Below are positions 1 through 5,454 of a stretch of DNA of 7,812 bases, one piece after another (within the stretch, counting starts at the first letter, position 1; every line of letters starts with the position of its first letter). This DNA is from a bacterium. GTDB taxonomy: Bacteria > Vulcanimicrobiota > Vulcanimicrobiia > Vulcanimicrobiales > Vulcanimicrobiaceae. The DNA lies in NCBI GenBank assembly GCA_021807065.1, contig JAKAPO010000105.1, positions 1-7,812 on the forward strand, written 5' to 3'. Under the pieces are notes generated by a model, which had not been told where the DNA came from, did not search any database, and saw only the letters and a list, made by a program, of their open reading frames with translations. The translations under genes were made by a program, and so were the position numbers.

Positions 1-802
1 CGGTATTCGGATCGCGCGTGAAGGCTACGCCCGTCCCGGAGTCGTCTCCCATGTTGCCGAAAAACATCTGCACGACGTTCACGGCGGTGCCCATGTCGTC
101 GGGAATGCGGTTGAAGCGGCGATAGTCGATGGCCCGCTTGGAGTGCCACGAATCGAAGACTGCGCGAATCGCAAGCTGCAATTGCACGAGGACGTCCTGC
201 GGAAACTCGCTGCCGGTGCGATCGCGAACGATGCTCTTGTACGCATCGACGAGCAGCTTCCACGATTCGGCGTCGACTTCCGGATCGTTTTTCACGCCCA
301 GTTCGTGCTTGCGACGCTCGAGGAGTTCTTCGAACGCGTCTTTCGGCAAGCCGAGAACGATGCTCGAGAACATCGTCACAAAGCGGCGGTAGGCGTCCCA
401 GGCGAAGCGTTCGTTCGCGGTGAGCTTCGCGAGGCCGGCGACGGTCGTGTCGTTCAAACCGAGATTGAGAATCGTGTCCATCATCCCGGGCATCGAGATG
501 CGCGCTCCGCTGCGGACCGAGACGAGCAGCGGTGCCTTCGGATCGCCGAAACGTTTCGCGGTACGGTGCTCGAGCTCGGCGGTCGCGGCAGCAAGCCGCT
601 CGAAGAATCCTTCGGTAAACTCGCGGCCGCGATCAAAGTAGTCGAGGCACGCCTGCGTTGTGATCGTAAAGCCGGGCGGGACCGGCAGACCGGCCGCGGT
701 CATCTCCGCGAGGCCCGCGCCCTTCCCGCCGAGGAGATCGCGCGACGTCTGTCCCTCGTCGAAGAAATAGATGTCCTTTACCGCTTGCTCGGTGATGCTC
801 AC
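1..802 (-). CDS. ppdK: Pyruvate, phosphate dikinase, N-terminal part (cut by window edge)
   Basis: Interconverts pyruvate + ATP + Pi and phosphoenolpyruvate + AMP + PPi, a cytosolic step of central carbon metabolism. Only the first 267 codons of a protein usually near 880-900 residues are present; they cover the N-terminal ATP-grasp nucleotide-binding region. Read from the GTG at 802, visible family motifs in order are DLLGGKGAGLAEM, GLPVPPGFTITT, LLVSVRSGARISMPGMMDT, LNLGLND, and near the cut end FFGNMGDDSGTGVAFTRDP. The phosphohistidine and PEP-binding domains lie outside the window. The GTG start is chosen because a GGAGG sits 7 bases upstream (811-815) and because the start overlaps the glyS stop as GTGA (799-802), which indicates translational coupling. 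The adjacent essential tRNA synthetase gene suggests co-expression with the translation machinery. The alternative, PEP synthase, is less likely given the SMPGMMDT and NMGDDSGTG signatures. Confidence 0.95.
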   Translation of the reverse strand, partial: MSITEQAVKDIYFFDEGQTSRDLLGGKGAGLAEMTAAGLPVPPGFTITTQACLDYFDRGREFTEGFFERLAAATAELEHRTAKRFGDPKAPLLVSVRSGARISMPGMMDTILNLGLNDTTVAGLAKLTANERFAWDAYRRFVTMFSSIVLGLPKDAFEELLERRKHELGVKNDPEVDAESWKLLVDAYKSIVRDRTGSEFPQDVLVQLQLAIRAVFDSWHSKRAIDYRRFNRIPDDMGTAVNVVQMFFGNMGDDSGTGVAFTRDPNT

Positions 803-2139
803 GTACGTTCCTCCAGGTAATTGCGAAGATGCGCTTCGCCGATGCGATCCTGCCGCATCGAATCGCGGTCGCGCACCGTCACGCTCGCGTCGTCGAGCGT
901 TTCGTAGTCGACGGTAATGCAAAACGGCGTACCGATCTCGTCCTGCCGCCGGTAGAGCGCCCCGATGTTGCCCTCATCGTACTGAGTGCGAAAATGCGGC
1001 CGCAGGGCGCGCTCGATGTTACGCGCTCGTTCGACTAAATCGGGCTTGTTGCGCGCGAGCGAAAAAACCGCCGCCTGAACCGGCGACAATTTCGGATGAA
1101 ACCGCAGCACTGTACGATCGGCTGGTTTGCCGTTCTGATCGACGACCTGCTCGCGATCGTAAGCGTCGACGAGGACGGTCAGCATCGTGCGATCCATGCC
1201 CGCAGAGCTTTCGATGAGCAGCGGCGTTTGGTGCGTCTTGGTCTCCTCGTCGAAGAAGCGCAGGTCTTTGCCCGAAATCCGCATGTGCGCATCCAAATCG
1301 TAGGTTCCGCGATGCGCGATCGACTCCAGCTCGCCCCAGCCCCAAGGAAATTCATATTCGACGTCTATCCCTGCCTTCGCGTAATGCGGCCGCTCCTCCG
1401 GCTTGAGTTCGTAGAAACGCAACCGTTCCGACGAGATACCGTAGCTGGCATACCACGTTTTTCTGCGCTCGACCCACTCGTGAAAGGCTTCCATGTCCTT
1501 ACCGTCCTCCGGCACGAAATACTCCAGCTCCGCCTGCTCGAACTCGCGTACGCGGAAGATGAGATTGCCGGGCGTGATCTCGTTGCGAAAGGCCTTACCG
1601 ATCTGCGCGATACCGAACGGCGGGCGCTTGCGTGCAGCCTGATAGACGTTTTTGAAGTTGACGAAGATGCCCTGGGCCGTCTCGGGGCGCAGGTAGGCGA
1701 GCGCCGAAGTGTCCTCCATCGGCCCTACCGAGGTCTTCAGCATCAAGTTGAAATTGCGCGGCTCGGTGAACGAGTTCTTGCTTCCGCAATCCGGGCAGCG
1801 CGACGTGTCTTTCAGATGGTCGTAGCGAAAGCGGTGCTTGCACACCCTGCAATCCACCATCACGTCGTGAAACGCCGCAACGTGTCCCGATGCCTCCCAC
1901 GTCGAGGGATGCATGACGATCGACGAGTCGAACGCTACGACGTCGTCGCGAAGCTCGACCGTGTCGTGCCACCAAGCATTCTTGATGTTGCGTTTGAGGA
2001 CGGCGCCGAGCGGGCCGAAATCCCAGAAGCCGGCCAGACCTCCATAGATCTCGCTCGACTGGAAAACGAAACCACGGCGCTTCGCCAGCGCCGTAATTTC
2101 CTCCAACGTAACGCGCCGCTCCGGCGAAGTCGTGGCCAT
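799..2139 (-). CDS. glyS: Glycine--tRNA ligase, homodimeric alpha2 type
   Basis: Charges tRNA-Gly with glycine using ATP; cytosolic and normally essential. The 446-residue product has class II synthetase architecture. The N-terminal EIYGGLAGFWDFGPLG signature (about 30-45) is typical of single-chain GlyRS. Two CxxC pairs (C97/C100 and C115/C118) form a probable zinc site. Motif 2 starts FRNEI at 184-188, and motif 3 includes GMDR at 314-317. The C-terminal anticodon-binding domain runs from about residue 350 to the end (LSPVQAAVFSLAR, then GTPFCITVDYETL). The start is the ATG at 2139 (MATTSPERR), 5 bases after the rlmN stop; AGGG within the end of rlmN serves as a ribosome site. The reading frame stays open further upstream, but that part lies over rlmN and looks non-coding. 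The stop overlaps the ppdK start by 4 bases. The alpha2 form, rather than GlyQ+GlyS, is a useful lineage clue. Confidence 0.96.
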   Translation of the reverse strand: MATTSPERRVTLEEITALAKRRGFVFQSSEIYGGLAGFWDFGPLGAVLKRNIKNAWWHDTVELRDDVVAFDSSIVMHPSTWEASGHVAAFHDVMVDCRVCKHRFRYDHLKDTSRCPDCGSKNSFTEPRNFNLMLKTSVGPMEDTSALAYLRPETAQGIFVNFKNVYQAARKRPPFGIAQIGKAFRNEITPGNLIFRVREFEQAELEYFVPEDGKDMEAFHEWVERRKTWYASYGISSERLRFYELKPEERPHYAKAGIDVEYEFPWGWGELESIAHRGTYDLDAHMRISGKDLRFFDEETKTHQTPLLIESSAGMDRTMLTVLVDAYDREQVVDQNGKPADRTVLRFHPKLSPVQAAVFSLARNKPDLVERARNIERALRPHFRTQYDEGNIGALYRRQDEIGTPFCITVDYETLDDASVTVRDRDSMRQDRIGEAHLRNYLEERT

Positions 2140-2144
2140 CCGCC

Positions 2145-3257
2145 CTACTGTGCGAGGCTCCGTCCGGTGAAGCCTCCCGCTCTCGCCTTGGGCTGTGTCT
2201 CGGCACGCAGCTGGCCGCAGGCGGCGGCGATGTCGCGGCCCATATTGCGGCGCACGGTGACGGGGACGCGAGCGGCATCGAGTATCGCGGCAAATTGCCA
2301 GATGCTCTCCTGATCGGTACCCGTGAAGTTCGCGTCGGGTGTCGCGTTGTACGGGATGAGATTCACGTGATAGAGATGCCCACGCATCAATGCTGCAAGC
2401 TCGCGCGCGCATTCATCGGAATCGTTTACGCCGGCGAGCATGACGTATTCGAAGAACACTTTGCGATGCGTGCGCCTGACGTAGCGCTCGCATGCGGTCA
2501 TCAATTCCGCAATCGGGTACTTGCGATTCACCGGCATGAACGACGAGCGCAGGGCGTCGTTCGGCGCGTGGAGCGAGATCGCAAGGTTGACTTGAATGCC
2601 TTCTTCTGCGAATCGATCGATCTTATCGACGAGCCCGACGGTCGAGATCGTGATGTGGCGGTGCCCCAGACCGAAACCTTGGGGATCGTTGAGCAACGCT
2701 ACGGCGTCCATCACCGCGTCGTAGTTGTGAAACGGCTCGCCCATCCCCATGAAGACGACGTTGGTGACCCGCTTGCCGCACGACGCCAGCGCGCGTGCGA
2801 AGTAGACGGCTTGGTCGAAGATCTCGATCGCGCCGAGGTTACGCGAGTAACCCGCTTGCCCTGTTGCACAAAACGCGCAGGCGAACGCGCAACCTGCCTG
2901 CGAGGAGATGCAAATCGTGCTCCGGTTGCCGCGGTGCTCCATGAGTACCGCCTCGACCTCTTTGCCGTCGTGCAGGCGAAACAGACCCTTCGTCGTGCAC
3001 CCGTCACGCGAACGCTCGATCGCCACCGGTTCGATCGAAGAAAGCGCGGCGCCACGCGCCGTCAAGGCATCGCGCAGCTCCGTGGGAAGCACCGTGATCT
3101 CGCCGATTGAGCCAACCAGTTCCTTTGCCGCAGCCCGGTATAGCTGCGTCAGTCGGTAGTCGCGAAGCTCGTACATCTCTGCAAGAGCACGTGTATCGCG
3201 AAAACCTGCGCGGTGCGCAAAGTCTCCGAGCCAAATTGAACGGGGCTTATCTTCCAA
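2145..3257 (-). CDS. rlmN: Dual-specificity 23S rRNA/tRNA adenine-C2 methyltransferase RlmN
   Basis: Radical-SAM enzyme that methylates C2 of A2503 in 23S rRNA and A37 in some tRNAs, affecting decoding and peptidyl-transferase function. The 370-residue product carries the radical-SAM cluster motif CxxxCxxC (C123, C127, C130), a GMGEP SAM-binding motif, the VEAVL stretch with probable base E102, and DIAAACGQL near the C-terminus, whose C347 matches the methyl-carrying cysteine of RlmN. The chosen start is the TTG at 3257. This frame closes a few codons upstream, and TTG gives an N-terminal domain of normal size. It has no clear ribosome site and lies 11 bases inside the end of mazF, which suggests reinitiation. 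The next candidate is an ATG at 3176 (residue 28), which would leave 343 residues. The closest alternative family, Cfr, is less likely: RlmN is the housekeeping member and the linked glyS fits it. Confidence 0.94.
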   Translation of the reverse strand: MEDKPRSIWLGDFAHRAGFRDTRALAEMYELRDYRLTQLYRAAAKELVGSIGEITVLPTELRDALTARGAALSSIEPVAIERSRDGCTTKGLFRLHDGKEVEAVLMEHRGNRSTICISSQAGCAFACAFCATGQAGYSRNLGAIEIFDQAVYFARALASCGKRVTNVVFMGMGEPFHNYDAVMDAVALLNDPQGFGLGHRHITISTVGLVDKIDRFAEEGIQVNLAISLHAPNDALRSSFMPVNRKYPIAELMTACERYVRRTHRKVFFEYVMLAGVNDSDECARELAALMRGHLYHVNLIPYNATPDANFTGTDQESIWQFAAILDAARVPVTVRRNMGRDIAAACGQLRAETQPKARAGGFTGRSLAQ

Positions 3258-3591
3258 GAATGACGTCGATTCCAGACAGGATCAGTTTGACTTTAGATGC
3301 AGGCAGTTTCGCCGTCGATTCCGTCAAAATGCTCCTGTCCACCGCTACAATCTGCGACACGTTTGCAATCGAGTCTTTCGGCAGCCCGGTAAGCGAGGAC
3401 GCCAAGCGGACATTGCCGGGTGCCGATTCCCACTTGAGATTACTCGTCAGCGGAACGCACACGACCGTGGCAATGCGGCTCCTATTGAGCGCATCTCCTT
3501 GCACCACGACGACCGGCCTGCGAAACCCCGGCACGGACCCGCGTGGACTCGGCAGATCGGCCCACCACACCTCTCCCTGCTGGATCACCAT
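3247..3591 (-). CDS. mazF: MazF/PemK-family endoribonuclease toxin
   Basis: Toxin of a type II toxin-antitoxin pair; the family cuts single-stranded RNA at short sequence motifs and so stops translation. The 114-residue product is of normal family length. It shows GEVWWADLPSPRGS (6-19), then RRPVVVVQGDALNRSR (24-39), VPLTSNL (46-52) and GLPKDSIANVSQIVAVDR in the second half. R25 and T49 match the catalytic arginine and threonine of characterised MazF enzymes, so it looks intact. The ATG at 3591 is used rather than an in-frame start at 3642, because family homology starts with MVIQQGEVWW. The start overlaps the antitoxin stop by 7 bases, so the two are translationally coupled. Its stop lies inside the start region of rlmN. 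The 3' third is less GC-rich (near 50%) than the neighbouring genes, a weak hint of transfer. Cleavage specificity cannot be read from the sequence. Confidence 0.93.
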   Translation of the reverse strand: MVIQQGEVWWADLPSPRGSVPGFRRPVVVVQGDALNRSRIATVVCVPLTSNLKWESAPGNVRLASSLTGLPKDSIANVSQIVAVDRSILTESTAKLPASKVKLILSGIDVILGR

Positions 3592-3791
3592 TCGCTGCGC
3601 TTCAGGATCTCGCGGGAAGCTACGGCGACGAACGAGTCGCACGGCTCGCCGATCGCTGAGACCGCCTGGTTCATCGCTTCCGTGACGTCGAGAGCGTCAC
3701 TCACAAGTCTACTGCGCGATCGCTTCGTACGACGCGCAAGGCGTTCGGCCCGGCGGTACACGTCGTCGGGAATGGAGACGGCTGTTTTCAT
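3585..3791 (-). CDS. mazE: MazE-type ribbon-helix-helix antitoxin
   Basis: Antitoxin expected to bind and neutralise the adjacent MazF and, as part of the complex, to repress its own promoter. The 68-residue product starts with a clear ribbon-helix-helix DNA-binding domain: a basic beta strand (KTAVSIPDD, 2-10), then the two helices over about 11-35 (VYRRAERLARR and SRSRLVSDAL). The toxin-binding tail ends FVAVASREILKRSEW, like other MazE proteins of this group. The ATG at 3791 is chosen because it begins the conserved MKTAVSIP and lies 6 bases after a strong -10 box. A longer in-frame TTG start at 3845 would place the promoter inside the gene. The protein appears shorter than its relatives as I remember them: about ten residues between the second helix (SDAL) and VTEAMN seem to be missing. 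There is no ribosome site, as expected for a leaderless message. Confidence 0.88.
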   Translation of the reverse strand: MKTAVSIPDDVYRRAERLARRTKRSRSRLVSDALDVTEAMNQAVSAIGEPCDSFVAVASREILKRSEW

Positions 3792-3797
3792 ACCCAG

Positions 3798-3826
3798 AGT
3801 ATAACTAGCATCCGACTCGGCGTCAA
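3798..3826 (-). promoter_or_regulatory. Sigma-70-type promoter of mazE, positioned for a leaderless mRNA
   Basis: On the minus strand, TTGACG (3826-3821) and TATACT (3803-3798) are separated by 17 bases. Each box matches the consensus at 5 of 6 positions. Six bases separate the -10 box from the mazE ATG at 3791, so the expected transcription start falls on or next to the A of that ATG. No Shine-Dalgarno sequence is present, which agrees with leaderless translation. It is the only strong promoter seen for the downstream run mazE-mazF-rlmN-glyS-ppdK. The promoter call rests on sequence; the start point and leaderless state are inferred. Confidence 0.75.
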
Positions 3827-3836
3827 ACAGGAGTCG
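3813..3836. repeat. Inverted repeat flanking the mazE -35 box (possible operator)
   Basis: CGACTC (3813-3818) and GAGTCG (3831-3836) are perfect inverted copies with a 12-base spacer, and the TTGACG -35 box lies inside the spacer. The centre-to-centre distance is 18 bases. This position suits autorepression by MazE or MazEF, but six-base arms can arise by chance in a region this small. Confidence 0.35.
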
Positions 3837-3842
3837 TCCGCT

Positions 3843-3862
3843 CAAGCGAAAAGTTTCGCTTG
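3843..3862. repeat. 9+2+9 palindrome at the mntP-like start (possible operator)
   Basis: CAAGCGAAA, a two-base AG centre, and TTTCGCTTG form a perfect inverted repeat in the divergent intergenic region. Its right end includes the TTG start codon (3860-3862) of the MntP-like gene, and its centre lies about 62 bases upstream of the predicted mazE transcription start. The two-base centre disfavours an RNA hairpin and there is no T-run, so a dimeric repressor site is likelier than a terminator. A metal-responsive regulator of the exporter gene is one candidate; no known box was recognised. Confidence 0.5.
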
Positions 3863-4423
3863 GTCGTGTTCTTTCGCGTCGTTGCGTTCGTAGCTCCGCT
3901 CACCTTCGACACGCTCGCGGTCGCGATCGCGTTAGGGTTACGGAGAGTCAGCCCGTGGCGACCGGCGATGGTCTTCGCGATCTTCGAAGCCGTCATGCCG
4001 ATCTTCGGCATCGCGGTCGGCCGCGCCGTCGGCGAACGCTTCGCGCAGCCGTCGGAGATTGCCGGAGGCGTCGTCCTCCTTCTCATCGGTTTACACGCGC
4101 TTCGCGAAGCGATGCGCGACAGCGCAGAGTTCGCACACGTCTCGTTCGGCTCCGCGCGCACGATCGCGATCGCGGGATTGGGCGTCTCCATGGACGAGAT
4201 CGCCGCTGGCTTCCCGATGGGAGTCGCGCACCTGCCGGTCGCCGCGGTCCTGACGACGCTCGCCGTTCAAGCGTTCTTGATGGCGCTCGCTGGGATCTAC
4301 ATCGGTGCACGCGTGGGCGCGATGATGGGCCGCCTCGCAGAGCGCTACGCGCACGTGATCGCCGGCATTGCGTTCTGCGCCGTCGGCGCTTGGCTCATCG
4401 CTGGAGCCCTGAAGTACAACTGA
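3860..4423 (+). CDS. mntP: MntP-like manganese efflux pump
   Basis: Predicted inner-membrane exporter of Mn2+, protecting the cell from manganese excess. The 187 residues match the family length (about 190) and its two-repeat layout, with six hydrophobic segments: roughly 7-27, 35-55, 65-80, 103-123, 128-150 and 163-184. Each half carries the family's intramembrane acidic motif: LTFDTLAVAI with D17, and GVSMDEIAAGFPMG with D112, followed by E113. These correspond to the paired SMDA/SLDA aspartates of E. coli MntP. Similarity elsewhere is loose, so a diverged MntP/YtaF-family member is possible and the metal is not certain. The start is TTG 3860 or GTG 3866; neither has a good ribosome site. 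It is transcribed divergently from mazE, and a palindrome covers the start. A weak -10-like TATAAC (3800-3805) on the plus strand lacks a matching -35. No Mn riboswitch fits in the short leader. Confidence 0.8.
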   Translation: MVVFFRVVAFVAPLTFDTLAVAIALGLRRVSPWRPAMVFAIFEAVMPIFGIAVGRAVGERFAQPSEIAGGVVLLLIGLHALREAMRDSAEFAHVSFGSARTIAIAGLGVSMDEIAAGFPMGVAHLPVAAVLTTLAVQAFLMALAGIYIGARVGAMMGRLAERYAHVIAGIAFCAVGAWLIAGALKYN

Positions 4424-4453
4424 AGGGGAATCGTCGTGTGGCGACTTGTCACC

Positions 4454-5113
4454 CTATGCTTCGAACAGCGTCGCTTGCTCCGGCGGCGGTACGGGAGGTG
4501 GTTCGTCGAGTTTCGCACGCACCTGCTTGAGATCGTTCCACACCAGCCGTTTCACCGCGTTGATCTCGCCGCCCGTTTGACGCAGAACGTACGCGGGATG
4601 AAACGTCACCATCATCGGGATGCCGCGCGGGCCTTCGTACCATCTGCCACGCATCTTCGTGATCTGGAACGCCGAACCGAAAAATGACTTCGCCGCCGGT
4701 GCTCCGAGCGCGAGAATGACCGACGGCCGAATGACATCGATCTGCTCGTCGAGAAACGGGCGGCAGTTCGCGATCTCCTGCGGATCGGGCGCGCGATTGC
4801 GTAGTCCCGACGGAGTCTCCATCGTCGCCCGGCATTTCACGACGTTGCAGATGTAGACTTCCTCGCGTTTCAAGTCGATCGCCGCCAGCATCTTGTTCAA
4901 GAGTTCGCCGGCACGACCGACGAACGGCCGGCCCAGTTGATCCTCGGTCTCACCCGGACCTTCGCCGATCACCATCAGCCGCGCGCACGGATCGCCCTCG
5001 CCGTAAACATTGTTGCGCCGCTCGTAGCCGATTCGGCATTTCCTACAGGCGTCGGCGTGCACGGCTGCTTGGCAGAGAACGTGAACGCGTTCTTCGCGGT
5101 CTGTCGCGCTCAT
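4454..5113 (-). CDS. Uracil-DNA glycosylase, family 4 (Fe-S) type
   Basis: Removes uracil from DNA, starting base-excision repair of deaminated cytosine. The 219-residue protein has the family-4 active-site motif GEGPGETEDQLGRPFVGRAGELL (50-72) and the second motif HPAYVLR (172-178). Cysteines C23 and C26 (CRKC), C94 (NVVKCR) and C117 (NCRPFL) match the four ligands of the family's 4Fe-4S cluster. There is a small insertion between the last two (ATMETPSGLRNRAP, where many relatives have a shorter GNRxP link). The tail is proline-rich and ends in EQATLFEA. The ATG at 5113 is chosen because it overlaps the stop of the upstream gene as ATGA; an in-frame extension to 5161 would lie inside that gene. 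The gene is convergent with the MntP-like gene, 30 bases apart, with no clear terminator. The alternative is family 5, but the ED after GEGPG favours family 4. Confidence 0.93.
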   Translation of the reverse strand: MSATDREERVHVLCQAAVHADACRKCRIGYERRNNVYGEGDPCARLMVIGEGPGETEDQLGRPFVGRAGELLNKMLAAIDLKREEVYICNVVKCRATMETPSGLRNRAPDPQEIANCRPFLDEQIDVIRPSVILALGAPAAKSFFGSAFQITKMRGRWYEGPRGIPMMVTFHPAYVLRQTGGEINAVKRLVWNDLKQVRAKLDEPPPVPPPEQATLFEA

Positions 5114-5436
5114 GACGACGGCTCCACGTCCAGCGCGCGCCCGAACGCCGTGACTCTCCACGCGCCCGGCTCTTCGTCGACGCGGAACCGGACACCGACT
5201 ATCGCGTTCGCGCCGATTGCGTTCGCGCGGCGGCGCATTTCTGCAAGCGCGCCGACTCGTAACTCATCGGCCTCCGAGAGCGCCTCCATCGGCATCAGTC
5301 CGGTGAGCAATCCGAGGCCTCGAAACGTGGCGCGCAGGAGGCTGCGGGGGCGCGTCGCGCTGCCGCTCACGTAGCCCAGATCGCGCCGGCGGCGATACCC
5401 CGCGAGCTCCTCAAAGGTTACTACCTCGTCGACCAC
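5110..5436 (-). CDS. YbjQ/UPF0145 family protein
   Basis: A 108-residue protein of the YbjQ/UPF0145 (DUF74) family, which is sometimes described as a putative heavy-metal-binding domain; its biochemical role is not established. Family features are an N-terminal TTxx-like opening with GYRRRRDLGYVSGSATRP (13-30), a central amphipathic helix rich in Ala, Arg and Glu, the hallmark ANAIGANAIVGVRF (about 71-84), and a C-terminal strand ending in FGRALDVEP. The start is the GTG at 5436, with GGGAAG six bases upstream (5443-5448). The stop overlaps the uracil-DNA glycosylase start by 4 bases, so the two genes should be co-translated; whether this reflects shared function is unknown. The gene is head to head with the GT-9 gene, with 18 bases between start codons, so its promoter must lie inside or very near that gene. 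Confidence 0.85.
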   Translation of the reverse strand: MVDEVVTFEELAGYRRRRDLGYVSGSATRPRSLLRATFRGLGLLTGLMPMEALSEADELRVGALAEMRRRANAIGANAIVGVRFRVDEEPGAWRVTAFGRALDVEPSS

Positions 5437-5454
5437 ACAACACTTCCCGCGGTC

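Noticed and set aside
143..820. 225-residue plus-strand open frame opposite ppdK
   Set aside because: It is antisense to a clearly conserved PPDK frame, Arg/Glu/Ala-rich without recognisable motifs, and explained by GC-rich codon use.
1096..2313. 405-residue plus-strand open frame opposite glyS and the end of rlmN
   Set aside because: Long, but it shadows two conserved genes and shows no family motif, signal or ribosome site.
2140..2412. N-terminal extension of glyS to 2412
   Set aside because: The extra residues are Arg-rich, lie over rlmN, and precede the natural GlyRS start; the ATG at 2139 fits the family.
3275..3315. Possible internal promoter before rlmN (TCGACG, 17 bases, TAAAGT on the minus strand)
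   Set aside because: Each box matches the consensus at only 4 of 6 positions and lies in mazF coding sequence; too weak to call, though it would weaken the single-promoter operon idea.
3792..3859. Mn2+ (yybP-ykoY) riboswitch upstream of the MntP-like gene
   Set aside because: The intergenic space is only about 68 bases and no conserved aptamer core could be recognised.
4424..4456. Terminator between the MntP-like and uracil-DNA glycosylase genes (GGCGAC / GTCACC)
   Set aside because: The arms have a mismatch, the centre is only two bases and no T-run follows on either strand.
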